DNA of 50,303 nt from Pseudomonadota bacterium (GCA_018241185.1 JAFEEH010000253.1:1-50303), one strand, 5' to 3'. Numbered from the stretch's first letter, positions 18,538 through 27,537 are shown. Notes: generated by a model not told the origin, from the sequence alone. Program-made: numbers and translations.

Positions 18538-18560
18538 TCGCCCACGCGCATTCTTCCAGA

Positions 18561-18618
18561 CGAAAAGTGCCTCCAGCGCCCGTGGGACGGGCGGGAGGCG
18601 CTTCTTTTTTGATAGCAC
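18561..18618 (+). repeat. Short palindromic element, copy D (intergenic)
   Basis: ACGAAAAGTGCCTCCAGCGC, CCGTGGGACGGGCG and GGAGGCGC, then a T-run and TTGATAGCACC. The left AAAAG and right GATAGCA ends match the family; the usual GCTATNAAA part is replaced by the T-run. Confidence 0.75.
18567..18610 (+). terminator. Rho-independent terminator of tctCBA, made from repeat copy D
   Basis: Stem GTGCCTCC (18567-18574) with GGAGGCGC (18594-18601), continued by CGCCCG (18577-18582) with CGGGCG (18588-18593) around TGGGA, then TTCTTTTTT. A long stem plus T-run 30 bases after the tctA stop. Confidence 0.8.
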
Positions 18619-18724
18619 CGCGCTCTTCCGAACAGAAGAGGCTGGCAGCGAATGGGCGAAGGCGTTGCAGGCGGGCGGGCTTCTTGCTGCATCCGTGGCC
18701 TCGATGCCATCATCCGCGCCCGAC

Positions 18725-19198
18725 ATGACCGCCACCCGTGCCCTCGCCCCATCCCTTTCCCTGCTCGAGGTGCGGCCCAGCGGGGTGCATGGCCTCGGCG
18801 CGTTCGCGGCCGCCGATCTACCGGCGGGTACGAAGCTCGGGATCTATGCCGGCCGGCGCTTCACCGCGGTGCAGGCGGCCGCCATGGACTGGGACCGCGC
18901 ACTGACCTACCTCTTCGGCCTGTCGGATGGCACGCTGATCGACGGCGGCCGCCGGGGCAACAAGATGCGTCATCTCAACCACGCCTGCGAGCCGAACTGC
19001 GAAGCGCGCGAAGTCCACGGTGCGCGCGGCCGGTTGCAACTGGCCATCCACACGTTGCGCGACGTGCGCGCAGGCGAGGAGCTCTTCCTCGACTACGCGC
19101 TCACGGTCGACGACGCCGAAGGACCGACGGACTACCCGTGCCACTGCGGCTCGCTTCGATGCCGGGGCACGATGGTGGCCGCACCGGCCGGTGCCTGA
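18725..19198 (+). CDS. SET-domain protein-lysine methyltransferase
   Basis: 157 residues from ATG 18725. Complete small SET domain: VRPSGVHGLGAFAAADLPAG at the N-terminus, the knot-forming HLNHACEPNCEA, GEELFLDYAL, and a post-SET cysteine cluster CHCGSLRCRG with the zinc ligands. This layout fits an active S-adenosylmethionine-dependent lysine methyltransferase. Bacterial substrates are mostly unknown. Longer starts (18665, 18704) are possible but add low-complexity sequence. Single gene after the tct terminator. Confidence 0.88.
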   Translation: MTATRALAPSLSLLEVRPSGVHGLGAFAAADLPAGTKLGIYAGRRFTAVQAAAMDWDRALTYLFGLSDGTLIDGGRRGNKMRHLNHACEPNCEAREVHGARGRLQLAIHTLRDVRAGEELFLDYALTVDDAEGPTDYPCHCGSLRCRGTMVAAPAGA

Positions 19199-19358
19199 TC
19201 GAGTCGACGGCGCGAAGAGGAAAGTACTCGCGCCCGTCGCCGAGGTTGATCGAAGTCGGCGCGCAAGGTAAAACCGCACACATCGCCCCGTTCCATCTTC
19301 GCGTTCGCATCGCTTGGGTGCGCTTCGCGACCTGGGGCCTGACAACAAAGAGAACCCG

Positions 19359-19637
19359 ATGACCGATTGGATGATGGTGGCCGCTGCGGTGGCCGCCCTG
19401 GCGCTCGTGGGCGCGTGGATCTTCTGGCGGCTGCGACGCGGGCCCAAGGAGACCCCCACGGTGGCCCTGGTGCGGCGGCGCCGCGAACTGCAGTCACGCC
19501 TGCAGGACCTGGCCGGGCCCGAAAGCGACGGCCTCGTGCGGCAGGAGGCCCAGCGCATGCATTCGAGCCCGATGGACCTGCAGGTGCTCGAAGCCGCGAT
19601 CGCGCGCGCCGAGAAGCTGGCCGCGACGCGGCGCTGA
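19359..19637 (+). CDS. Small single-pass membrane protein
   Basis: 92 residues from ATG 19359, preceded by AAGAGA. The N-terminus MTDWMMVAAAVAALALVGAW is a transmembrane segment followed by a basic stretch (RLRRGPKE) and a charged helical region (RRRRELQSRLQDLAG), so the bulk should be cytoplasmic. No family recognised. The 160 bases before it hold no other gene. It converges with the small exported protein at 19662-20048. Confidence 0.6.
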   Translation: MTDWMMVAAAVAALALVGAWIFWRLRRGPKETPTVALVRRRRELQSRLQDLAGPESDGLVRQEAQRMHSSPMDLQVLEAAIARAEKLAATRR

Positions 19638-19661
19638 ACGTGGGCGCCAGGCGCCCCGCAC

Positions 19662-20048
19662 TCAGGGGCGGACGATGCGGTCGCCGGTCGGCGGCACCGC
19701 GATCACGGCCCGCCCGTCGGGCGAGGTCACGTAATCCGAGGCGCTCCGTGGCGGCGGCGCCCCCGGCGGCGTCATGACGATGGCGCGGCCGTCGGCCGAT
19801 TCCTGAGGCACCGGCTGCGGCGGCGTGCCGCCATTCGCACGGTCGAGAAGACGGCCCGCATTGCGCACGCAGGCCTCGCGTTCCGGCGCAGGCCGCTGGC
19901 CGCTGTTGCATTGCGCGATCTGGCGCTCGTAGCGTTGCTGCGCGGCGGCGGGGCCCACGCTCTGTGCCATGGCGATGCCGGAGGCAATGAGAGCGCACGC
20001 GCCGAGCAGACCGACGGCCATGGAAGGAGGTAGGACGGAGCGCCGCAT
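19662..20048 (-). CDS. Small exported protein of unknown function
   Basis: 128 residues from ATG 20048, with CTAGGAG 5-6 bases upstream. A signal peptide (SMAVGLLGACALIASGIAMA, cleavage near AMA/QS) is followed by a short helical part with two cysteines (QIAQCNSG and REACVRNAG), likely a disulfide in the periplasm. The rest is Pro/Gly-rich with two near-repeats, SADGRAIVMTPPG and SPDGRAVIAVPPTG. No family recognised. It lies 82 bases downstream of the unknown protein that ends the RND operon, same strand. Confidence 0.65.
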   Translation of the reverse strand: MRRSVLPPSMAVGLLGACALIASGIAMAQSVGPAAAQQRYERQIAQCNSGQRPAPEREACVRNAGRLLDRANGGTPPQPVPQESADGRAIVMTPPGAPPPRSASDYVTSPDGRAVIAVPPTGDRIVRP

Positions 20049-20130
20049 GGTGCTCCTAGGATGCATGGTGCAACACGCGCCGGCTGTCCGCGGGCACCGC
20101 CGTGCAAGGTAGGTGCGCGGCCTGCCGCGT

Positions 20131-20862
20131 TCAGCTGCGCGGGCGGGGTGGCCGCCTCCACCACAGCACCGTGGCCAGTGCCAGCAGCGCGGCGCCAGTG
20201 CCGACCAGCCAGCGCGGCCATTGCGGTGCGCGCGAGAGGATCTCCACACTGCGCACGAAGACGGTCTCGCAGGCGCCGTTGCCGGTGTCTTCGCGCACGG
20301 TCGAGGTGCCCCGCGTGAAGGAGAAGCCCGCCTCGTGGCTGTAGGCGGCGAGTTCTCCGGCGAGCCGCACCTGATCGCCAACCCGCAGTCCGCGCAGGCG
20401 GCGCGCGATCCCGGCGTCGTCGGTCAGCAGGTGGTTGTTCGACAGTGCGCGAAGGTATTTCGGCTGCCACGCGTCGGGGTCGTCCGTCTCGACGTAGCAA
20501 ACGAACTGGCCGCTGGAAAAGCGCATCTTGCGGTAAGCGCCGTCGGCGGCGTTGTCGCCCCACACCAGGCACAGGTCGACGACGTTGAGATGGTCGTTGC
20601 TGGCGGCGTGGATCCAGTCGTACCAGGCGTCGCTGTCGTGACGGCTCACCACCAGGCCGGTGATGTCGTAGCGGGCCACGGGCGCGATCCGGTAGTCGAC
20701 GCCACCTGCGTGCGCGGCGAAGGCCGGCAGCACGCCGTCAACTTGCACGGGCTCTGCGAGCACGTCGGGATGCAGGCGCGCCACCTCCGGCAGGTGGCCG
20801 CTGAACCACCCGCCCGTGGCCAGCGCACACAGCGCGGCCGCGAAGAGCAGGCGCAGGCCCAT
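20131..20862 (-). CDS. Uncharacterised envelope protein linked to RND efflux operon
   Basis: 243 residues. An N-terminal membrane segment (LRLLFAAALCALATGGWF), a large periplasmic domain, and a C-terminal membrane segment (WLVGTGAALLALATVLWW) before a basic tail. The middle includes RYDITGLVVSRHDSDAWYD, LNVVDLCLVWGDN, MRFSSGQFVCYVE, LSNNHLLT and VGDQVRLAGELAAY. I recall similar unnamed proteins in other Gram-negative bacteria, but cannot name a family. The VGDQVRLAGELAAY part looks like a beta-barrel (OB-like) strand pattern; this is a guess. It begins 16 bases after the RND permease stop, so it belongs to the efflux operon. Confidence 0.75.
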   Translation of the reverse strand: MGLRLLFAAALCALATGGWFSGHLPEVARLHPDVLAEPVQVDGVLPAFAAHAGGVDYRIAPVARYDITGLVVSRHDSDAWYDWIHAASNDHLNVVDLCLVWGDNAADGAYRKMRFSSGQFVCYVETDDPDAWQPKYLRALSNNHLLTDDAGIARRLRGLRVGDQVRLAGELAAYSHEAGFSFTRGTSTVREDTGNGACETVFVRSVEILSRAPQWPRWLVGTGAALLALATVLWWRRPPRPRS

Positions 20863-20878
20863 CGCCGCCGCGCGCCAC

Positions 20879-23800
20879 TCAGGCGGCAGGCCGGGGCTCG
20901 CCGGCGTCGCGCAGGTCGTCGTCCGCGTGCGGGTCGGGCGGCTGGCGGCGCAGCTGGCGCACCTTTCGGCGCACCCAGTGCTCGAAGTCGTCGACGTAGG
21001 TGAACACCGCCGGCACCACCAGCAGGCTCAGGATGGTGGACGTGATCAGCCCGCCGATCACGGCGGTGGCCATCGGCGAGCGGAAGCTCGAGTCCGCCGC
21101 ACCCCAGCCCACCGCGATGGGCAGCATGCCGGCACCCATGGCCAGCGTGGTCATGATGATCGGCCGTGCGCGCTTGTGGCAGGCGTCCAGCAGCGCCTCC
21201 CACCGGCTCATGCCGTGGTCGCGGCGCGCCACGATGGCGTACTCCACCAGCAGGATCGAGTTCTTCGTCGCCACACCCATCAGCATGATCAGACCGATCA
21301 GCGAGGGCATCGAAAAACTCTTGTTGGCGATCAGCAGGCCGACGAAGGCGCCGCCCAGCGACAGCGGGAGCGCGGCCAGAATGGTCGCCGGCTGCAGGAA
21401 GTCCTTGAACAGCAGCACCAGCACGATGTAGATGCACAGGATGCCGGTGAGCATCGCCAGCGCGAAGCCGGTGAACAGCTCGCCCATCGCCTCGGCATCG
21501 CCGATGTCGATGATGCGCACGCTCGCCGGCAGGTTCTTCACGGCCGGCAACTGGCGTACCGCCTCGGTCACGTCGTTCAGGCCGCGCGTGCCCAGCTCGA
21601 TCTCGAAGTTCATGTTGCGCGCGCGGTCGTAGCGGCTGATGACGGCCGGCCCGCCGGCGAGTTCCAGCTTCGCGACCTCGCCCAGGCGCACCGGGCCGTG
21701 CGCGCCGGGCACGGCCAGGCGCTCGAGCAGCGACAGGTCCTGCCGCGCATCGTCGCGCAGCCGCACCATGATCGGCACCTGCCGTTCGGCGAGGTTCAGT
21801 TTGGCGAGCTGGTTGTCGTAGTCGCCCATCGTCGCCACGCGGAGCGTGTCGGCGATGGCGGCGCTGGTCACGCCCAGGTCGGCGGCGCGCGCGAAGTCGG
21901 GCCGCACCACGATCTCGGGCCGCACCAGACTGGCCAGCGAGGTCACGTTGCCGATGCCGGGGATGGTGCGCAGCTCGCGTTCCACGGCCGTGGCCGCCTC
22001 GCGCAGGGCGTGCGGGTCCTGGCTCGACAGGGCCAGCACGTACTTGTCGTTCGAGCCGCCCAGGCCGACGCCGTAGCGCATGCCGGGCAGGTCCTGCAAC
22101 GCGGCGCGGATCTGCGCCTCGATCACCTGCTTCTTGGGCCGGTCGCCGCGCGGCGAGAGCTGCAGCGTGAGCGTGGCCTTGCGCGCCTCGACGAAGTTGC
22201 CCGAGAAGGGATCGGCCCCTGCGCTGCCCGCACCCACCGCGGTGTAGATGTCGTGGATGTGGTCGATCTTCAGCAGACGCTGGCGCACCTGCTCGGCCGC
22301 CGCCAGCGTCTGCTCCAGCTTGGTGCCGGGCGGCAGTTCGACGCGCACCTGCGTCTGCACGTTGTCGTCGGGCGGGATGAAGCCCGAGGGCAGCAGCGGG
22401 ATCATCGCCAGCGAGGCGAAGAAGAACACCGTCGCGCCCACCATCGTCAGGAAGCGGTGGCGCAGGCAGGCCTGCACCCAGCGCATGTAGGTGGCCAGCC
22501 AGCCCGGGTCGCGCTCGCTCTTGTCGACGATGGGCTTGAGGATGTAGGCCGCCATCATCGGCGTGAGCATCCGCGCCACCACCAGCGAGGCGAAGACTGC
22601 GAGCGAGGCCGTCCAGCCGAACTGCTTGAAGAACTTGCCCACCACGCCGCTCATGAAGGCGGTGGGCAGGAACACCGCGATCAGCGTGAAGGTGGTCGCG
22701 ATCACCGCGAGGCCGATCTCGTCGGCGGCTTCCATCGCCGCCTGGTAGGGCGTCTTGCCCATGCGCAGGTGGCGCACGATGTTTTCGACCTCGACGATCG
22801 CGTCGTCCACCAGGATGCCGATCACCAGCGACAGCGCGAGCAGCGTGATGATGTTGATCGAGAAGCCCAGCAGGTACATGCCGATGAAGGCCGGGATCAC
22901 CGACAGCGGCAGCGCCACCGCCGAGACGATGGTCGCGCGCCAGTCGCGCAGGAAAAGCCACACCACGAACACGGCGAGGAAGGCGCCTTCGACCAGCAGC
23001 TTGATCGACGCGTCGTATTCCTCGGCGGCGATCTTCACGAAGTCCAGCGTGCGGGTGAGCTGGATGTGCGGGAAGTCCTTCTGCAGCTGCGCGAGCGCCT
23101 TCTCGACGCCGGCGCCCACCTCGACCTCGCTGGCGCCGCGGCTGCGCGACACCTCGAAGCCCACCACCTGCTTGCCGTTGAGCACCGCCGCGGCGCGCGG
23201 CTCGGCCACGGTGTCCTCGATGGTGGCGACGTCCTGCAGCGCGATGCGCCGGCCGTCGGTGAGCGGGATCTGCATGCGCCGCAGTTCGTCGGCCGAGGCC
23301 ACGGTGGCGATGGTGCGCACCGGCTGCTCGGTGCCGCCGAGGTCGGTGCGGCCGCCCGCGCTTTCCTGCTGCACCTGGCGCAGGCGCCGCGACACGTCGG
23401 CCGCCGTGGCATTGAGCGCCTGCAGGCGCGCCGGGTCGAGCGCCACGCGGATCTCGCGCGTCACGCCGCCCACGCGGTTGACCGCGCCCACGCCCGGCAC
23501 GGCCATCAGGCGGCGGGCCACGGTGTCGTCGACGAACCACGAGAGCGCCTGGTCGTCCATGCGGTCGGACGCGATGGCGAAGGCCAGCACCGGCTGCGAC
23601 GCCAGGTCGAGCTTGGTGACGATCGGATCGCGCAGGTCGGTCGGCATGTCGGAGCGCACCCGGCTCACGGCCGAACGCACGTCGTCCACGGCTTCCTGGA
23701 TCGGCTTCTCGAGCACGAACTCGGCCGCCACCGTGGCCGAACCGTCGGTGAGCGTGGTCGTCACGTGCTTCAGGCCCTGCAGCGTCGCGATGGCGTTCTC

Positions 23801-24001
23801 GATCTTGCGCGCCACGTCGTTCTCGAGCTGCGACGGCGAGGCGCCGGGCAGGGCGGCGGTGACGATGACCACCGGCAGGTCCATGTCGGGGAAGTTCTGC
23901 ACCTTCATCTGCTTGAAGGAGAACAGCCCGGCCAGCGTCAGCAGCACGAAGATCATGGCCGCCGGAATCGGGTTGCGGATCGACCAGGAAGAGACATTCA
24001 T
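20879..24001 (-). CDS. RND efflux transporter permease (HAE1-like)
   Basis: 1040 residues, full length. N-terminus NPIPAAMIFVLLTLAGLFSF, porter-domain motif FPDMDLPVVIVTAALPGASP, and the TM4 proton-relay block LVIGILVDDAIVEVENIV with paired aspartates. GVATKNSILLVEYA near the C-terminus is the family TM10 region. It forms a trimer in the inner membrane and exports compounds using the proton gradient, with the adaptor (24048-25217) and outer-membrane channel (25248-26774) encoded just upstream. Substrate not readable. Confidence 0.95.
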   Translation of the reverse strand: MNVSSWSIRNPIPAAMIFVLLTLAGLFSFKQMKVQNFPDMDLPVVIVTAALPGASPSQLENDVARKIENAIATLQGLKHVTTTLTDGSATVAAEFVLEKPIQEAVDDVRSAVSRVRSDMPTDLRDPIVTKLDLASQPVLAFAIASDRMDDQALSWFVDDTVARRLMAVPGVGAVNRVGGVTREIRVALDPARLQALNATAADVSRRLRQVQQESAGGRTDLGGTEQPVRTIATVASADELRRMQIPLTDGRRIALQDVATIEDTVAEPRAAAVLNGKQVVGFEVSRSRGASEVEVGAGVEKALAQLQKDFPHIQLTRTLDFVKIAAEEYDASIKLLVEGAFLAVFVVWLFLRDWRATIVSAVALPLSVIPAFIGMYLLGFSINIITLLALSLVIGILVDDAIVEVENIVRHLRMGKTPYQAAMEAADEIGLAVIATTFTLIAVFLPTAFMSGVVGKFFKQFGWTASLAVFASLVVARMLTPMMAAYILKPIVDKSERDPGWLATYMRWVQACLRHRFLTMVGATVFFFASLAMIPLLPSGFIPPDDNVQTQVRVELPPGTKLEQTLAAAEQVRQRLLKIDHIHDIYTAVGAGSAGADPFSGNFVEARKATLTLQLSPRGDRPKKQVIEAQIRAALQDLPGMRYGVGLGGSNDKYVLALSSQDPHALREAATAVERELRTIPGIGNVTSLASLVRPEIVVRPDFARAADLGVTSAAIADTLRVATMGDYDNQLAKLNLAERQVPIMVRLRDDARQDLSLLERLAVPGAHGPVRLGEVAKLELAGGPAVISRYDRARNMNFEIELGTRGLNDVTEAVRQLPAVKNLPASVRIIDIGDAEAMGELFTGFALAMLTGILCIYIVLVLLFKDFLQPATILAALPLSLGGAFVGLLIANKSFSMPSLIGLIMLMGVATKNSILLVEYAIVARRDHGMSRWEALLDACHKRARPIIMTTLAMGAGMLPIAVGWGAADSSFRSPMATAVIGGLITSTILSLLVVPAVFTYVDDFEHWVRRKVRQLRRQPPDPHADDDLRDAGEPRPAA

Positions 24002-24047
24002 GGGCGGTGCCCTCTCGATGCGATGAAGGGTGAGGTGGGCCGGTGGC

Positions 24048-25217
24048 TCACTTGGCGGCCGCCGGCGTGGCGCCGGCCGAGGGGTTGGCGGCCGGCGCGT
24101 CGCTCACGCGGACCAGGTCGCCGTCGTTGAGGAAGCCGGCGCCGGCCACCACCACGCGGGCGTCCTTCGCGAGCTCGCCGCGCACCTCGATGCGGTCGCC
24201 GACGCGGCGGCCGGCTTCCACGCGCACCTGGCGCACGTGCTGGTCGGGCTGCAGCACCATCACGGTGTTGAAGCCGTCGCGCGGCACCACGGCCACCTGC
24301 GGCACGGTGAGGGCCTCGCTCTTGCCCAGCAGGAATTCCCCGCGCGAGAACATGCCAGCCTTGACGCCCGTGTTCGCCTGCACGTCGGGGATGTCGACGT
24401 ACACCAGCGCATTGCGCGTCTGCGCGTCCACCGTCGGCGCGATGCTGCGCACCTTGCCCGTGACGCGCGTGCCGCCCGGTGCGGTGATGGTGGCGGGCAT
24501 GCCCACCGACAGCTTGCCGAGCTCGGCCGCACCGACTTCGGCGCGCCACTCCAGCCGGCCCTGGCGGATCAGCTTGAAGAGTTCCGTGCCTGCGCCGACC
24601 ACGCTGCCCACGGTGGCGGTGCGCGACGAGATCACGCCGTCGTCGGGCGCGAGCACCTGCGTGTTGCGGTTGCGCACCTGCTGTGCGGCGAGCGATGCCT
24701 CGGCGGCCTCGACGCGCGCCTTGGCCGTCTGCTCGGCGGTCTGGTACTGGTTGATCTGCTGCTGGCTCAGCGCACCGGTTTGCGACAGGGTGCGCGCACG
24801 GGCGGCGTTGCCGGCCGCGTCCGAGGCGGTGGCGCGCGCCTCGGCCAGGGCGGCCTTGGCCTGCGCCACGTCGGCCGCGACCGTCTCGCCCGAGAAGGTC
24901 GCGAGCACCTGGCCCTTGCGCACGCGGTCGCCGACGTTCACGCGCACCTCGGCCAGGCGCAGGCCGCTGGACTCGGAGCCCACGCTGGCTTCCTGCCAGG
25001 CGGCGATGTTGCCGTTGGCGCCGAGCGTCACGTCCAGCTCGGCGGGCTCCGGCGTGGCCACGGTCACGGTGACGGCGGGCCGTGCCGCGGCGGCCTCGGC
25101 CTTGGCGTCCTTGGGGGGCGTGGCCTCGCCCTTGCCGCGCAGCGCGAGGGCTGCGCCGATGGCGGCCACCACGACCAGCGCCAGGACGATGAGGAGGGTG
25201 CGTTTGGAAGTTCTCAT
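24048..25217 (-). CDS. RND efflux periplasmic adaptor (membrane fusion protein)
   Basis: 389 residues. An N-terminal membrane anchor (LLIVLALVVVAAIGAALAL) without a lipobox cysteine. Lipoyl/hairpin part: VNVGDRVRKGQVLATFSG, an alpha-hairpin rich in Ala/Gln (LSQQQINQYQTAEQTAKARV), then VLAPDDGVISSR. Beta-barrel and membrane-proximal parts follow (VRVEAGRRVGDRIEVRGEL). It bridges the RND pump and outer-membrane channel. 30 bases after the channel gene and 46 before the pump gene. Confidence 0.94.
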   Translation of the reverse strand: MRTSKRTLLIVLALVVVAAIGAALALRGKGEATPPKDAKAEAAAARPAVTVTVATPEPAELDVTLGANGNIAAWQEASVGSESSGLRLAEVRVNVGDRVRKGQVLATFSGETVAADVAQAKAALAEARATASDAAGNAARARTLSQTGALSQQQINQYQTAEQTAKARVEAAEASLAAQQVRNRNTQVLAPDDGVISSRTATVGSVVGAGTELFKLIRQGRLEWRAEVGAAELGKLSVGMPATITAPGGTRVTGKVRSIAPTVDAQTRNALVYVDIPDVQANTGVKAGMFSRGEFLLGKSEALTVPQVAVVPRDGFNTVMVLQPDQHVRQVRVEAGRRVGDRIEVRGELAKDARVVVAGAGFLNDGDLVRVSDAPAANPSAGATPAAAK

Positions 25218-25247
25218 GACAGGGTTCGCGAATAACGGGGTGTGCGC

Positions 25248-26774
25248 TCAGGGGCGGGCGACGGGCGGGGCCTGGGGCTCGGGCGTGGCGGCGGCCTGCG
25301 CCTCGGGGCGCGTCCAGCCGCCGCCCAGCGCGCGGTAGAGCGACACCCAGGCGGTGGCGCGCTCGCGCTGCAGGCCCACGCGCGCGGTCTGCGCCGCGAA
25401 GAGGGTGCGCCGCGCGTCCTCGAGCTCGAACTGGCTGGCCAGGCCGCTGCGGTAGCGGGCCTCGGTGGCGTCGAAGGAGGCCTGGTAGTTGCGCACCGCG
25501 CCGTCGGCGTCGGTCGACCGGGCGTCGGTGCTCTGCAGGTTGACCAGGGCCTCCTCCACCTCCTTGACGGCGTTGCGGACGCTGGCGCGGTACTGCACCA
25601 CCGCCTCGTCGTAGCGGGCCTTCGCCGACTCGGCGTTGGCGGCGCGGGTGCCGCCGTCGAAGATCGGCACCGTGAGCTGCACCGGGCCGATGCTCCAGCT
25701 GTCCAGCGTCTCGCGGAAGCCGCCGGTGCGGATCTGCAGCCGGCCGACGTTGCCCGTGAGGGACAGCCGCGGGTAGCGCTGCGCCTCGGCGGCACCGACG
25801 TCGGCACTGGCCGCTGCCACGGCCTGCTCGGCGGCGTACACGTCGGGCCGCTGGGCCAGGGTGCGCGCCGGCACCTGGTCGACCGGGTGCATGGCCGGCA
25901 GGGCGAGATCCCCCGGCTGCGCGTCGAGCTTGCGGGCAAGTTCGCTGGCATCCAGGCCCGTCATCGCGACCAGACCCTGGCGAAGCACCTGGCACTGCGC
26001 GCGCTGCTGCTTGAGTCGCCCCGAGGCATCGGCCGCGCCGGCGCGTGCCAGCGCCGCATCGGCCGGTGCCGTGAAGCCCGCCTGTGCCGAAAGATCGGTC
26101 AGGCGCGCGCTCTCCAGGCGCGAGCGGGTGTCGGACTCGGCCACCGCGAGTTGGCGTGCGCAGGCCCGTTCGGCGAAATAGGCGTTGGCGGTTTCGGCCG
26201 CCACCGACACGCGCGCCTCGTGCCATTGGGCGCTGCTTGCGTCCAGACGCGAGGCGGCGGCATCGCGGCCGGCACGCAGGCCGCCGAAGAGGTCGATCTC
26301 CCAGCTCGACTGCAGCCCGGCCTGTCCGATGGTGACGGGGGGAATCGAGGTCGAAGTGCCGGTCGCACCCGTTGTGCCGGTCCCGCCTGTGGCGCCCACG
26401 CCGCCGCCGACCCCGCTGGTGGGCGAGTTGCTGCGCGTGGCGGAGAGCACCCCGTCGAGGTTCGGTGCCAGCGCGGCGCCCGTCTGCACGCGTTTGGCGC
26501 GGGCTTCGGCGATGCGCGTGGCGGCGCTCGCGATGTTGGGGCTGGCGGCCTGCGCAGCCTCGATCAGCTCGGCCAGCACCGGGTCGCCCGCGTCGCGCCA
26601 CCAGGTGGCCAGCGACGGCAGCGAGCCGGCGTGAGGCAGGGCGGCATCGGGCAGCGGCGCATTCCAGCGTGCCGGTGTCGGTGGCTCCACGGCAACGGGC
26701 GGGCGCGTCAGGCCGCAGGCGACCAGGGCAAGGGGCAGCGCGCACAGGGCGCCGAGACGGGGCATTCGGGTCAT
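25248..26774 (-). CDS. NodT/OprM-type outer-membrane efflux lipoprotein
   Basis: 508 residues from ATG 26774. The signal peptide ends in the lipobox LVAC with acylated Cys20. Two outer-membrane efflux repeats: IASAATRIAEARAKR and the GLQSSWEIDLFGGLRAGRDA block, then DVGAAEAQRYPRLSLTGNVG and SWSIGPVQLTVPIFDGGTRA. A Gly/Thr-rich insertion (roughly residues 120-145) precedes the second strand region and is unusual. The start codon overlaps the tetR stop by four bases (ATGA), so translation is coupled. Confidence 0.93.
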   Translation of the reverse strand: MTRMPRLGALCALPLALVACGLTRPPVAVEPPTPARWNAPLPDAALPHAGSLPSLATWWRDAGDPVLAELIEAAQAASPNIASAATRIAEARAKRVQTGAALAPNLDGVLSATRSNSPTSGVGGGVGATGGTGTTGATGTSTSIPPVTIGQAGLQSSWEIDLFGGLRAGRDAAASRLDASSAQWHEARVSVAAETANAYFAERACARQLAVAESDTRSRLESARLTDLSAQAGFTAPADAALARAGAADASGRLKQQRAQCQVLRQGLVAMTGLDASELARKLDAQPGDLALPAMHPVDQVPARTLAQRPDVYAAEQAVAAASADVGAAEAQRYPRLSLTGNVGRLQIRTGGFRETLDSWSIGPVQLTVPIFDGGTRAANAESAKARYDEAVVQYRASVRNAVKEVEEALVNLQSTDARSTDADGAVRNYQASFDATEARYRSGLASQFELEDARRTLFAAQTARVGLQRERATAWVSLYRALGGGWTRPEAQAAATPEPQAPPVARP

Positions 26775-27514
26775 GGGAGCAGGGAGGTTCTTGGCGCCGC
26801 GTGGCGCGGGCGGGCCGGAGGCGTGGTGCGGGTCTTCGATGCCTGGCGGCGTCGCGCCTCGTCGGCCACGAGGGCCAGCGCATAGGCGCTCAGGCGATCG
26901 GCCCAGGTGTCGATGCGCGCGTCGCCCTCGAGCAGCTGGGGCTGCATCTGCTCGACCACATCGCGCATCACGAAGAGCTGGGTGGCCAGCCCGCTGATCG
27001 CGAACGCCAGCCGCTGCACATCGTCGTCGGCACGGGCCAGCTGGAGATGCCGGCACAGCACGCGCACCAGGGCCTCGTGCGGTGCCTTCACGTCGCGCTC
27101 CAGCTCGGTGGCCCATTGGCCGGTCGGCTCCAGCAGCTCGCGCAGGTGCAGGCGCATGCACTGGCGCACGATGTCGCCGTGCTTCAGCGGTTCCAGGTAG
27201 CCGGCCATGAAGATGCGCAGGGCCTCGGCGATCGGCAAGCCGGGCGCCTCGTACATGGCGATGAAGTCCGGCATCGCGCCGCCCATCGGCTCGGTGAAGG
27301 TCGCGGCGTACAGACCGGCCTTGTCGCCGAAGTAGTAGCTGATCGATGCGATGTTGGTGCCCGCCGCTGCCGCGATCTCGCGTGTGGAAGTCTTGGCGAA
27401 GCCCTTCTCGGCGAACAGGGCCAGCGCGGCATGCAACAGCCGCGAGCGCGCCTCCGCACCGTCGGATCGGGAGGCCCGCGACGCGGCGGAGGGCTGAGGC
27501 TTGAGGGAGGGCAT
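26771..27514 (-). CDS. TetR/CerR-type transcriptional repressor of the efflux operon
   Basis: 247 residues. The N-terminal helix-turn-helix is clear: RLLHAALALFAEKGFAKTST followed by REIAAAAGTNIASISYYFGD and KAGLY. The NIASISYYFG wording matches the CerR/CecR (YbiH) branch of the family, as does a long C-terminal ligand domain. The Arg/Pro-rich tail (RTTPPARPRHAAPR) is unconserved-looking. First gene of the operon, so it probably represses itself and the pump genes through the palindrome at 27538-27555; a pump substrate is the likely inducer. Confidence 0.9.
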   Translation of the reverse strand: MPSLKPQPSAASRASRSDGAEARSRLLHAALALFAEKGFAKTSTREIAAAAGTNIASISYYFGDKAGLYAATFTEPMGGAMPDFIAMYEAPGLPIAEALRIFMAGYLEPLKHGDIVRQCMRLHLRELLEPTGQWATELERDVKAPHEALVRVLCRHLQLARADDDVQRLAFAISGLATQLFVMRDVVEQMQPQLLEGDARIDTWADRLSAYALALVADEARRRQASKTRTTPPARPRHAAPRTSLLP

Positions 27515-27537
27515 GGCGCGCCGATTAGAGCACGCAG

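Noticed and set aside
20816-24130. Very long open frame (about 1100 codons) on the plus strand
   Set aside because: It is the antisense of the RND permease. His/Arg/Asp-rich composition without any domain is the usual product of GC-rich antisense frames.
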